Shown here: positions 1 to 7,656 of the stretch, one piece after another | Numbering within the stretch: the first letter of the stretch is position 1 | Layout: each line of letters begins with the position of its first letter | Assembly (NCBI GenBank): GCA_002410555.1 | Contig: DHSR01000018.1 | Location: forward strand, 43,883-107,882 | DNA: 64,000 bases | Origin: Bacteroidales bacterium UBA5281 | GTDB taxonomy: Bacteria > Bacteroidota > Bacteroidia > Bacteroidales > Lentimicrobiaceae | Direction of reading: 5' to 3' | Translations under genes and position numbers: made by a program | Notes under the pieces: model-generated | What the model was told of the DNA's origin: nothing | The model's database searches: none | What the model saw: the letters and a program-made list of their open reading frames with translations, nothing else

Positions 1-9
1 GGTGAGAAA

Positions 10-48
10 TTAGAGGTTAGAGGTTAGAGGTTAGAAGTTAGAAGTAAG
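10..48. repeat. TTAGAGG-type 7-base tandem repeat
   Basis: Purine-rich degenerate tandem array with a 7-base period (TTAGAGG, drifting to TTAGAAG). It holds no ORF. The same array type recurs at about 50351-50406, where it is again followed by a CTCC-rich array in the same order and orientation. Confidence 0.85.
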
Positions 49-70
49 AAATATTCCCTTGTCCCCTTGT

Positions 71-122
71 CTCCCTATCTCCTTATCTCCTTATCTCCTT
101 ATCTCCTTATCTCCTTATCTCC
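71..122. repeat. CTCCTTAT 8-base tandem repeat
   Basis: Six consecutive 8-base units (first CTCCCTAT, then five CTCCTTAT) plus a partial unit. There are no spacers, so this is a simple tandem repeat and not a CRISPR array. The strand is strongly pyrimidine-rich. A degenerate copy of this array lies near 50428-50480. Confidence 0.9.
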
Positions 123-232
123 ATTTCCCTTCTTACCTCATCCGCCTTCGGCACCTTCTGCTTAATGAGAAGGACATTTTAACTTAAATTGGGTATTCAA
201 ATACCATCTCCTTGTCTCTCCGTCTCCTTTTA

Positions 233-262
233 GTGATCTGTGATCTGTGATCTGTAATCTGT
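233..262. repeat. GTGATCT 7-base tandem repeat, short copy
   Basis: About four units of GTGATCT/GTAATCT. The same 7-base word forms the much longer array at 36161-36275, which links the two intergenic loci. Confidence 0.85.
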
Positions 263-511
263 TGATAAGTTGAGTTGTTGAGGAGTTGAGACGTTGGTCT
301 CCCCGTTTCTTTTTACGTCCCTCGTCCCTTTTGGTCTTTGGTCGTCTGACTGACTAAATGTTCAATGCTCAGGTGTTCTTTCTATGGCTGAACTGCCTTC
401 CAGTTCTGCCGTTCGGGCCTTCGAGAGATGATGGGAAATCAATGCACTCAAACAAACGCGCTTCTTATATGTTATTTATACTGAATCTAAATAATAACAT
501 TAAAATAACTC
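263..511. other. Non-coding stretch upstream of the first superoxide dismutase
   Basis: No credible ORF, RNA or perfect TAnnTTTG box is visible. It contains short word-like repeats (gttgagttgttgaggagttg, ccctcgtccctttt) of the same low-complexity character as the arrays before it. The superoxide dismutase promoter must lie in or near the last 100 bases, but I cannot place it. Confidence 0.5.
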
Positions 512-518
512 AAGGAGG
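512..518 (+). promoter_or_regulatory. Strong Shine-Dalgarno sequence of the first superoxide dismutase
   Basis: AAGGAGG sits 6 bases before the ATG at 525. A near-perfect Shine-Dalgarno is uncommon in this window, where most starts lack one, and it fixes the start codon. It suggests strong translation of this stress enzyme. Confidence 0.75.
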
Positions 519-524
519 ATAACC

Positions 525-1136
525 ATGAAATTTGAATTTCCCGAATTACCTTATGCATATGATGCATTAGAACCCCACATTGACAAACAAACCATGGAGT
601 TGCATTACACCAAACACCATAAGGGCTATTTTGATAAGTTTACTGCTGCCATTCAGGGTACCGAACTGGAATCAAAAAGCCTGGAAGAAATATTCAGTAA
701 CATTAGCAAAGCTCCGGCTGCGGTGCGCAACAATGGTGGAGGATATTACAATCACAGTCTTTTCTGGAAGGTATTGTCTCCCAATGGCGGGGGAGACCCC
801 ACCGGACCGATTGCGGAAGCAATTAATACACAATTTAACTCCTTTGCTGAATTCCAGAAAAAGTTTGATGAAGCAGCAGCCAACCGTTTTGGAAGCGGCT
901 GGGCCTGGCTCTGTGTAAAAAAGGACAATAGTCTGAGCATCTGTTCATCTCCCAACCAGGACAATCCACTCATGGATGTTCATGATTGTCAGGGGCAGCC
1001 CATTTTAGGTCTCGATGTATGGGAACATGCCTATTACCTGAAATATCAGAATCGTCGTCCAGAATATATCAGCGCATTTTGGAAACTGGTAAACTGGGAT
1101 CAGGTGAATGAAAATTATAAAAATGCACGCAGGTAA
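525..1136 (+). CDS. sodB: Superoxide dismutase, Fe/Mn family, cytosolic
   Basis: Dismutates superoxide to oxygen and hydrogen peroxide in the cytoplasm. The 203-residue length is normal for the family. All four metal ligands are visible: His27 (in ELHYTKHHKGY), His77 (in NHSLFW), and Asp164 and His168 (in DVWEHAYY). The core motif RFGSGWAWL is present. There is no signal peptide. The start is fixed by AAGGAGG six bases upstream. A second dismutase with an export signal follows 89 bases downstream, beyond a terminator-like hairpin, so the two look like a duplicated pair serving different compartments. Whether the metal is Fe, Mn or either cannot be settled from motifs alone; the symbol sodB is by similarity. 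Confidence 0.95.
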   Translation: MKFEFPELPYAYDALEPHIDKQTMELHYTKHHKGYFDKFTAAIQGTELESKSLEEIFSNISKAPAAVRNNGGGYYNHSLFWKVLSPNGGGDPTGPIAEAINTQFNSFAEFQKKFDEAAANRFGSGWAWLCVKKDNSLSICSSPNQDNPLMDVHDCQGQPILGLDVWEHAYYLKYQNRRPEYISAFWKLVNWDQVNENYKNARR

Positions 1137-1165
1137 GCGACCAAAAGCCTATTTGTTTGTTATAC

Positions 1166-1196
1166 AACATGTCGGGCCTTGTTGCCCGGCATGTTT
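1166..1196 (+). terminator. Hairpin between the two superoxide dismutases
   Basis: AACATGTCGGGC and GCCCGGCATGTT pair over 12 bp (one T-G pair) around a 6-base loop CTTGTT, followed by TTCATTT. It resembles an intrinsic terminator with a weak T-run. It would end most transcripts of the first dismutase before the second. Confidence 0.6.
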
Positions 1197-1225
1197 CATT
1201 TAATTCTAATCTCAAAGCAATTATC

Positions 1226-2065
1226 ATGAAAACGATTAAAGTACTTATTGTTACCATTATGTGCATATTGTTGGTGTCTTCACCAGAAATTATGGCACAA
1301 ACCGAAAAAAAACCTGTGTCGAAAGGCAAGACCAGCCACTCGGAAACTACCAAACCCAAAACCAGCTCTCAAACTGTGGCTTCTGATCTTAAAGGCGCAA
1401 AAGAAGGTATCTGGGGTGAATGGATGAAACCTGTGGGTAAGCTTGAATTTTACACACTCCCTTACCCTTATGATGCACTGGAACCGGCCATCGATAAAAT
1501 GACTGTTGAAATTCATTATGAGCGGCATCATCGTGGATATTTTGATAAAATGCAAAAAGCCGTTTCAGGCACCGATGCTGCTGAAAAGAATCTGCTGGAA
1601 ATCTTTTCAAATATGGATAAATTTCCTGATGCAGTGCGCAACAATAGCGGCGGTTTTTTCAACCATGCCCTTTATTGGGATAACCTTACACCAAAAAAAC
1701 AGGAACCTTCCCGGCAAATGATTGAATTAATTGAAAAATCATTTGGCAACTATGATTCCTTTGTAAAGAAATTTGATGAAGCAGCAGCCAATCGCTTTGG
1801 TTCGGGGTGGGCATGGCTTGCAGTGGATATTAAAAGTGGAGAGCTGTTTATTACTTCTACTGCCAATCAGGACAACCCCCTGATGAGTATTGCAGAGCGT
1901 CGTGGCATACCCTTGCTTGCTCTGGATGTTTGGGAGCATGCCTATTATCTTAAATATCAAAATAAGCGCACGGATTATATAAATTCATTCTGGTCGGTTG
2001 TAAACTGGCCAGTAGTGGAAGCCCGCTATAATCAGTTTAAATCCATCATGGAGAAAGTAAAATAA
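1226..2065 (+). CDS. Superoxide dismutase, Fe/Mn family, exported
   Basis: 279 residues with an N-terminal hydrophobic signal sequence ending near MAQ at residue 25. A Lys/Ser/Thr-rich linker of about 50 residues follows, then a complete Fe/Mn dismutase domain. Ligand motifs EIHYERHHRGY, NHALYW and DVWEHAYYLKYQ are intact, as is RFGSGWAWL. The reading frame extends upstream to 1157, but the ATG at 1226 puts the signal sequence at the N-terminus, so I use it. The enzyme is predicted to act in the periplasm or outside the cell, against superoxide that cannot cross the membrane. It is clearly a paralogue of the upstream gene. No promoter box or ribosome binding site is evident, so some readthrough through the hairpin is possible. 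Confidence 0.92.
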   Translation: MKTIKVLIVTIMCILLVSSPEIMAQTEKKPVSKGKTSHSETTKPKTSSQTVASDLKGAKEGIWGEWMKPVGKLEFYTLPYPYDALEPAIDKMTVEIHYERHHRGYFDKMQKAVSGTDAAEKNLLEIFSNMDKFPDAVRNNSGGFFNHALYWDNLTPKKQEPSRQMIELIEKSFGNYDSFVKKFDEAAANRFGSGWAWLAVDIKSGELFITSTANQDNPLMSIAERRGIPLLALDVWEHAYYLKYQNKRTDYINSFWSVVNWPVVEARYNQFKSIMEKVK

Positions 2066-2097
2066 CTCATTGTGCTGGCTGCCCTGTCGGGTAACGA

Positions 2098-2132
2098 AAA
2101 AAGAGGCTGTACCTGTTGTGCAGCCTCTTTTT
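2098..2132. terminator. Bidirectional intrinsic terminator between sod2 and infB
   Basis: AAAAAGAGGCTG (2098-2109) and CAGCCTCTTTTT (2121-2132) form a perfect 12-bp stem with an 11-base loop. The A/T tails give a T-run on both strands. It lies between convergent genes, the exported dismutase and infB, and can serve both. Confidence 0.9.
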
Positions 2133-2160
2133 CATTTTATGAAAATTGGTTTACAGCAAT

Positions 2161-5100
2161 TTACAATTTGCGTTTTACTTCTACTTCTTCGTATCCTTCA
2201 ATAATGTCACGTACCCTGATGTCATTGAAATTTTCCACGTTCAGACCGCATTCGTAACCGGCAGATACCTCTTTAACATCGTCTTTAAACCGTTTAAGCG
2301 AACCAAGCACTCCGGTATGGATAACAATACCATCACGGATAATACGGATTTTTGTATTGCGATGAATTTTCCCATCTAATACCATACATCCGGCCACTGT
2401 TCCAACCTTTGTGATTTTGAATACGTCACGTACCTCAAGATTGCACACAATTTTTTCTTCAATATCGGGAGAAAGCATACCTTCGATGGCCGCTTTAATC
2501 TCATTGATGGCAGTGTAAATAATGGAATACAAGCGGATATCGATCTGCTCTTGCTCTGCCAGCTTGCGTGCTGCCATTGACGGACGGACCTGGAATCCGA
2601 TAATTACCGCATTGGAGGCTGAAGCGAGCAATACATCACTTTCAGTAACCGCACCTACAGATTTGTGGATGATGTTTACCTGAACCTCTTCATTCGAAAG
2701 TTTCAGCAACGAATCAGAAAGGGCTTCCACCGATCCGTCTACATCACCTTTTACAATGATATTCAACTCTTTGAAGTCGCCAATAGCAATGCGCCGGCCT
2801 ATTTCATCCAGGGTAATGTGTTTTTGAGTACGTATGCCTTGTTCGCGTTGCAGTTGATGACGCTTTGCCACTATGTTTTTGGCTTCCCGTTCGTCCTGCA
2901 TTACTTTAAACGTGTCGCCTGCCTGAGGAGCTCCATTTAAGCCCAGAAGCAATAGTGGCGAACTGGGTCCGGCTTCTTTGATGGCCTGATTGCGTTCGTT
3001 ATACATTGCTTTTACACGGCCCATGGTAATTCCGGCCATTACCAAATCGCCCTGTTTCAGGGTGCCGGTTTGTACCAGAATTTTTGCTACGTATCCGCGA
3101 CCTTTATCGAGTGACGACTCAAGTATGGTGCCATGAGCGGGGCGCTTGGGATTGGCTTTCAAGTCGAGCATTTCTGCTTCCAGCAATACCTTTTCAAGCA
3201 ATAAGTCCACGTTTGTTCCCTTTTTGGCTGAGATCTCCTGACTTTGGTACTTTCCTCCCCAATCCTCGACTAGAATATTGCGTTTTGACAATTCTTCCCG
3301 AATCTTTTCAGCATTGGCACTTGGCTTATCCATCTTATTAATGGCAAAAACGATGGGTACATTGGCAGCCTGGGCGTGATTGATGGCTTCAATGGTTTGA
3401 GGCATTACGGTATCATCCGCGGCAATCACAATAATAACAATGTCCGTGATTTTGGCGCCTCGTGCACGCATGGCTGTAAATGCTTCGTGTCCGGGAGTAT
3501 CGAGAAAAGTAATCTTGCGATCGTTTTCAAGTTTTACTTCATAGGCTCCGATGTGCTGGGTAATGCCACCTGCTTCTCCTGCAATTACATTGGCATTGCG
3601 GATATAGTCGAGTAGTGATGTTTTACCATGATCCACGTGACCCATTACAGTAACGATAGGAGCACGGGGTAACAGGTCGGCGGGATCATCAGCCATTTCT
3701 TCTTCTTCAGCTCCTGTTGCATCTTCAACGCCCACAAATTTGACTGAAAAACCAAATTCATCAGCAACCACCACAATGGTTTCTGCATCAAGACGCTGGT
3801 TTATTGATACAAACAAGCCGAGTGAAAGACAGGTGGATATAATTTCGGTAACAGGCACATCCATAAGATTAGCCAGCTCATTAGCAGTCACAAATTCGGC
3901 TACCATGATTGATTTCATATCTTCTTCGCGTTTTTGAGCTTCTTGGGCCTGTTGTTGGCTGGCGATGCTGCGCTTTTCGCGTCGGTGTTTGGAAGCTTTG
4001 GATTTACCGCCTGAACTCAGCCGTTGCAGGGTTTCCTTAATTTGCCTTTGAATATCTTCTGGTGTAAGTTCTACCTTAGGCGTATCCTGACGTGAGCTTT
4101 TTCGGTCGCGGGGTTGACGTTTCTTATCTGTAGAAGCGTGTTGCGTTTTACCCCCGGTGGCCGGAGTACTTCCGGTACCGGCAGTCGTATCGTCATGTTT
4201 CTTGATGCGCTTACGCTTTTTCTTTTTAGCTTTTAGCGAATCGTCGGAAGAAGAAGCAACAGGCTTTTTGGCTTCGGGTCTGCGCGGCTCAGGTAATTTC
4301 ATGGAACCCAAAATGGTAGGGCCTTCGAGTTTCCTAACCTCCGTTTTCATGAAGTTGGACTTCTGTTCAGGTGCTTTTTCTTCAGCATCAGGAACCGGTG
4401 TTTCCTCAGCTTTTACAGCAGTAGTCTGCTCCGTAACCGGAGTGCTGATTGGTGGTTTTTCCGCAACAAGTTCATCAGCCTTTTCAGGCTCTGCCTTCTC
4501 ACCCGATGGTGGTTCAGCCGCTACGGGCGTTTTTTTAGTGCTCTTTGGGGCGGTCTTCTTATCCTTTTTGCCTCCGCTTTTGGATTTTTTAGAAGGTTTC
4601 CTGAATTCGTCCAGGTCTATTTTACCCAGCACTTTAAGTTGACCAGTACCGCTTTCAACTACTTCCGGTGGAGTAATCTCTTCAGGTTTATCTTCTTCAG
4701 TTTCTTCAGTTACTTCGGGTTGCTGTTCGGTTAAGGAAGGTGTTTCCATCTCAATAGCGGGTACGGGTGCTTCTTCAGGTTCGTCAGGGGTAGCGGTAAC
4801 TATTTCAGGCTCAGGTGTGGGAGCTGTTTCCGACTCTTTTTCTGTCTCTGTCTCGGGTTCAGCCTCAGGTTCAGGCTGCGATTCTATTACAGGCCCGGGT
4901 ATCTCAGGTGTTGGAGGTTCTACCGGCTTCTCTTCTTTCTCTTTGGGTTTGGTAACGACATCCTGCTTCAGCGGCATATTTCTGATGAAAACCTCAGGCT
5001 CAATTTCGGCCTCCTTCTCTTGCTGAGCGGCAGTTTTTTTATCGTCCAGTGAAATGGTTTTGTGCTGATGATATTCAATTTCAATCTTTTGTGAACTTTC

Positions 5101-5286
5101 CTTTACGGTCTTCTGAGACTGAAATTCTTTAATCAGCAGGGCATAAACTTCCGGCGCAAGCTTGGTATTGGGCTTGTTGTCAATCTTGATTCCTTTTTTA
5201 TTCAGGAAATCAACAATGGTATTAACAGCAACATTAAATTCTTGTGCTGCTTTTCCCAATCTTGAGCTTTTGGTTTGTTCTGACAT
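2161..5286 (-). CDS. infB: Translation initiation factor IF-2
   Basis: GTPase that places initiator tRNA on the 30S subunit and promotes subunit joining. 1041 residues from the chosen start. An IF2_N helix domain opens the protein (LGKAAQEFNVAVNTIVDFL), followed by about 400 residues of Pro/Glu/Lys-rich low-complexity linker typical of Bacteroidota IF-2. A second IF2_N domain precedes the G domain: G1 GHVDHGKTS near residue 547, G3 DTPGHEA near 595, G4 NKMDKP near 649. The C-terminal domains are complete. The frame extends upstream to 5358, but the ATG at 5286 has AAAGGAG just before it and a TAnnTTTG box at 5332-5339, so the shorter start is correct. It is the last gene after rimP and nusA. 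Confidence 0.97.
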   Translation of the reverse strand: MSEQTKSSRLGKAAQEFNVAVNTIVDFLNKKGIKIDNKPNTKLAPEVYALLIKEFQSQKTVKESSQKIEIEYHQHKTISLDDKKTAAQQEKEAEIEPEVFIRNMPLKQDVVTKPKEKEEKPVEPPTPEIPGPVIESQPEPEAEPETETEKESETAPTPEPEIVTATPDEPEEAPVPAIEMETPSLTEQQPEVTEETEEDKPEEITPPEVVESGTGQLKVLGKIDLDEFRKPSKKSKSGGKKDKKTAPKSTKKTPVAAEPPSGEKAEPEKADELVAEKPPISTPVTEQTTAVKAEETPVPDAEEKAPEQKSNFMKTEVRKLEGPTILGSMKLPEPRRPEAKKPVASSSDDSLKAKKKKRKRIKKHDDTTAGTGSTPATGGKTQHASTDKKRQPRDRKSSRQDTPKVELTPEDIQRQIKETLQRLSSGGKSKASKHRREKRSIASQQQAQEAQKREEDMKSIMVAEFVTANELANLMDVPVTEIISTCLSLGLFVSINQRLDAETIVVVADEFGFSVKFVGVEDATGAEEEEMADDPADLLPRAPIVTVMGHVDHGKTSLLDYIRNANVIAGEAGGITQHIGAYEVKLENDRKITFLDTPGHEAFTAMRARGAKITDIVIIVIAADDTVMPQTIEAINHAQAANVPIVFAINKMDKPSANAEKIREELSKRNILVEDWGGKYQSQEISAKKGTNVDLLLEKVLLEAEMLDLKANPKRPAHGTILESSLDKGRGYVAKILVQTGTLKQGDLVMAGITMGRVKAMYNERNQAIKEAGPSSPLLLLGLNGAPQAGDTFKVMQDEREAKNIVAKRHQLQREQGIRTQKHITLDEIGRRIAIGDFKELNIIVKGDVDGSVEALSDSLLKLSNEEVQVNIIHKSVGAVTESDVLLASASNAVIIGFQVRPSMAARKLAEQEQIDIRLYSIIYTAINEIKAAIEGMLSPDIEEKIVCNLEVRDVFKITKVGTVAGCMVLDGKIHRNTKIRIIRDGIVIHTGVLGSLKRFKDDVKEVSAGYECGLNVENFNDIRVRDIIEGYEEVEVKRKL

Positions 5287-5331
5287 ATTCTCCTTTACTG
5301 TTGATTTCTGCCTGTTTATGCGGATTTTCCG

Positions 5332-5339
5332 CAAAAATA
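5332..5339 (-). promoter_or_regulatory. Promoter -7 box of infB, overlapped by a palindrome
   Basis: Reads TATTTTTG on the minus strand, a perfect TAnnTTTG box, 46 bases before the infB ATG. The palindrome TGCGGA-ttt-TCCGCA (5319-5333) overlaps the box edge and the predicted start of transcription, so it could be an operator. No clear -33 element is seen. Confidence 0.55.
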
Positions 5340-5420
5340 CGCTAATTATTTTAATCAAATCCTGGCTGTTCTCCGGAATAAAACCGGGTGACTACTTAAA
5401 GTACTTCAATCACTGTGGAA

Positions 5421-6656
5421 TTATTCGAATTCAGCACGCAGAATCCGGATCACTTCTTTAATGGTTTCTTCTTCGAGGTCAGTGAGGTGAACCAGGTCAT
5501 CCACAGATCGCTCCAATACACTTCGGGCGGTATCACAACCTATGGTCTTTAACTCATCAATAATCCACTGGTCGATTTCATCGGAAAATTCCTGAAGATC
5601 AACGTCCTCGTTATCAATATCGCTATCGCGATAAACATCAATTTCGTAACCGGTAAGACGGCTTGCCAGCTTAATATTGTATCCACCCTTGCCAATGGCC
5701 AGTGAAACCTGGTCGGGTTTCATAAATACTTCAGCCCGTTTCCCGTCTTCACTTATGGTGATGGATGAAATTTTGGCCGGACTAAGCGCCCGGTTGATAT
5801 ACAAGGAGGGATTGGTGGTGTAGTTAATTACATCAATATTCTCATTGCGAAGTTCACGCACAATACCATGAATTCGCGATCCCTTCATCCCTACGCATGC
5901 GCCTACCGGATCAATGCGGTCATCGTAACTTTCCACAGCAATTTTGGCTCTCTCTCCCGGTACCCGGACAATATTGCGGATTGTTATAAGCCCGTCATAC
6001 ACCTCAGGTACTTCTGACTCAAACAAGCGTTCAAGAAAAGAGGGCGCAGTGCGTGATAAGATGATTACAGGTGAATTGTTTCGCATATCTACTTTGGAGA
6101 CTACCGCGCGAATTGTGTCGCCTTTGCGGTAAAAATCCGAAGGTATTTGTTCTGATTTGGGCAGGGTGAGTTCAATGTACTCATCATCAAGCACAAGTAT
6201 CTCCTTTTTCCAGACCTGATATACCTCACCGGTAATCATTTCACCGATCTTTTCCTTGTATTTTTTGTAAATGTTGTCTTTTTCGTATTCCTGAATCTTG
6301 GACATCAGGTTCTGTCGGATCGTCAGTATTTCCCGGCGCCCAAAATCAGCCATTTTAATCTCTTCCGAAACCTCTTCGCCCACTTCAAAATCAGGCTCTA
6401 TTTTTATGGCTTCGGAATACTGTATTTCTTTGTTCTCATCTTCTACGGCTCCATCTTCTACAATTTCACGGTTTCTCCATATTTCAAGGTCACCTTTATC
6501 GATGTTTACGATAACAGTGAAATTTTCATCGGAGCCGTATTTTTTATTCAACATATGCCTGAACACATCCTCTATGATGCGCATCATTGTTTCACGGTCG
6601 ATGTTTTTGAACTCCTTAAATTCGGAGAAAGTTTCAACAAGATTGATATGTTCCAT
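5421..6656 (-). CDS. nusA: Transcription termination/antitermination factor NusA
   Basis: Binds RNA polymerase and modulates pausing, termination and antitermination. 411 residues, a short form lacking long C-terminal acidic repeats. The N-terminal NusA domain is followed by an S1 domain (about 135-200), KH1 (GACVGMKGSRIHG near residue 250) and KH2 (AIGKGGYNIKLASRLTG near 317). The tail is a helix-hairpin-helix-like segment ending in LRAEFE. It lies 33 bases after rimP and 134 bases before infB, in the conserved rimP-nusA-infB order. Because NusA promotes termination at hairpins, the hairpin ahead of rimP (7157-7183) could provide autoregulation; that is inference. Confidence 0.97.
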   Translation of the reverse strand: MEHINLVETFSEFKEFKNIDRETMMRIIEDVFRHMLNKKYGSDENFTVIVNIDKGDLEIWRNREIVEDGAVEDENKEIQYSEAIKIEPDFEVGEEVSEEIKMADFGRREILTIRQNLMSKIQEYEKDNIYKKYKEKIGEMITGEVYQVWKKEILVLDDEYIELTLPKSEQIPSDFYRKGDTIRAVVSKVDMRNNSPVIILSRTAPSFLERLFESEVPEVYDGLITIRNIVRVPGERAKIAVESYDDRIDPVGACVGMKGSRIHGIVRELRNENIDVINYTTNPSLYINRALSPAKISSITISEDGKRAEVFMKPDQVSLAIGKGGYNIKLASRLTGYEIDVYRDSDIDNEDVDLQEFSDEIDQWIIDELKTIGCDTARSVLERSVDDLVHLTDLEEETIKEVIRILRAEFE

Positions 6657-6689
6657 TTTTTTAAATTGAGCTGCTTTGTTGAACTGAAT

Positions 6690-7142
6690 TTATTTGAAAG
6701 AAATAATTTCTTTGGTTTGTTTTATCTGATCAAAAGGAAATTCAAGGGTTTCATCCACATTGCCACTTCCTTTTATTTTCACCTGACGCTGAATGGCGAT
6801 GCCTTCGGCGTCGGCTTTAATGAGTTTACCCTGAACCTTAGTCGTATCTGTAAGCTGAACTTCCACTTCGCGGCCAATATTTTTAACATATTGACGAAGA
6901 AATTTGTAAGGCTGATCAATGCCTGCCGAAGAAACCATCAACTCATAATCTTCCTCTTCACGTGGAAAGGTTGCTTCTATGTAGCGGGTCAGGGCCACAC
7001 AATGATCAATACTGATGCCGGTATCGCTATCAATCAACACATTAATGCGGTTGCCGGCTTTAACAGTGACATCCACCACAAAACGGTCGGTGTCTTCCAG
7101 ATGTTGTTCTATGGTTTGGAGCAGCTTCTCTTTATCGATCAT
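6690..7142 (-). CDS. rimP: Ribosome maturation factor RimP
   Basis: Assists 30S subunit maturation. 150 residues, the usual length, with the N-terminal alpha/beta domain (DVTVKAGNRINVLIDSDTGI, CVALTRYIE, YELMVSSAGIDQP) and a C-terminal SH3-like domain. The motif SSAGIDQP corresponds to the conserved S-P-G-ld-rpL segment of the family. It is the first protein gene after tRNA-Gln and a terminator-like hairpin, with only 14 bases between the hairpin's T-run and the ATG. I see no promoter between the tRNA and this gene, so transcription probably comes through from the tRNA promoter. Confidence 0.95.
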   Translation of the reverse strand: MIDKEKLLQTIEQHLEDTDRFVVDVTVKAGNRINVLIDSDTGISIDHCVALTRYIEATFPREEEDYELMVSSAGIDQPYKFLRQYVKNIGREVEVQLTDTTKVQGKLIKADAEGIAIQRQVKIKGSGNVDETLEFPFDQIKQTKEIISFK

Positions 7143-7156
7143 TGAATTAAGTGTAA

Positions 7157-7183
7157 TAAAAGAGGGGACATAACCGTCCCCTC
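7157..7183 (-). terminator. Intrinsic terminator or attenuator between tRNA-Gln and rimP
   Basis: On the minus strand GAGGGGAC and GTCCCCTC form a perfect 8-bp GC-rich stem around the loop GGTTAT, followed directly by TTTTATT. It lies 49 bases after the 3' end of tRNA-Gln and ends 14 bases before rimP. It should terminate the tRNA transcript. As no promoter box is seen after it, partial readthrough would be needed to express rimP-nusA. Confidence 0.8.
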
Positions 7184-7232
7184 AAAATTTTCTCGCCTTT
7201 AGCACGGATAAGACCGGTTACAGGCTTTTCCG

Positions 7233-7303
7233 TTGTCCGACCAGGATTCGAACCTAGACCGAGAGAACCAAAATCTCTTGTGCTGCCGTTACACCATCGG
7301 ACA
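7233..7303 (-). tRNA. tRNA-Gln (anticodon UUG)
   Basis: A 71-nt cloverleaf: acceptor stem TGTCCGA/TCGGACA with discriminator A73; D stem GTGT/GCAC with a 7-nt loop AACGGCA; anticodon stem AGAGA/TCTCT with loop TTTTGGT giving anticodon TTG; 4-nt variable loop; T stem CTAGG/CCTGG with loop TTCGAAT. The CCA end is not encoded. The first pair is U1-A72, the bacterial tRNA-Gln signature. It heads the rimP-nusA-infB cluster, much as metY does in Escherichia coli. It is also the expected substrate of the GatDE enzyme encoded at 54-58 kb, if no glutaminyl-tRNA synthetase exists in this genome. Confidence 0.97.
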
Positions 7304-7325
7304 ATTTCCCCTATCAAAGGGTGTG

Positions 7326-7333
7326 CAAAAATA
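7326..7333 (-). promoter_or_regulatory. Promoter -7 box of tRNA-Gln (and probably rimP-nusA)
   Basis: Reads TATTTTTG on the minus strand, a perfect TAnnTTTG box, 22 bases before the tRNA 5' end, giving a predicted leader of about 16 bases. It is the only good box seen upstream of rimP. Confidence 0.6.
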
Positions 7334-7534
7334 GACATTTTTTTTAATATGAAAAACCTTTTGAATAAAATTTTAAAATTAATGATTGGGAGCATGTCTA
7401 AAAAAGGTTTTGCCCTTGAGGGTTTTGACCCTTACGGGCTGTTGTGGAACCATTTGTTTATGTTAAATACTGTTAAGAAAATGTCCTGATGAATGAGTTT
7501 TTTAAGTTATCATTTCATTTATAGGCAAAATGAT

Positions 7535-7542
7535 TAACTTCG
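7535..7542 (+). promoter_or_regulatory. Possible -7 box upstream of the DUF2723 gene
   Basis: TAACTTCG differs from TAnnTTTG at one position and lies 115 bases before the ATG at 7657. Apart from this, nothing recognisable is seen between 7334 and 7656. Confidence 0.35.
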
Positions 7543-7656
7543 CCTCCTGATTCGCTCAGGATAAATTCTGGCATTTCTGGCTGACATTAGCTTAGCAACC
7601 TGCTGATATATAGAGCAAAGGGGCGCAGTAAGGCTTCAAACATTTATTTTTTTATA

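Noticed and set aside
71..122. Possible CRISPR array
   Set aside because: Units are contiguous 8-base repeats without spacers, and no cas gene is present in the window.
4157..4642. 161-codon ORF antisense to infB
   Set aside because: Its Ser/Gly/Phe-rich product is the mirror of the low-complexity Pro/Glu/Lys linker of IF-2; there is no domain and no promoter box.
6555..7145. 196-codon plus-strand ORF across nusA and rimP
   Set aside because: Antisense to two well-conserved genes; no recognisable motif.
7147..7395. 82-codon minus-strand ORF
   Set aside because: Runs straight through tRNA-Gln and its terminator.
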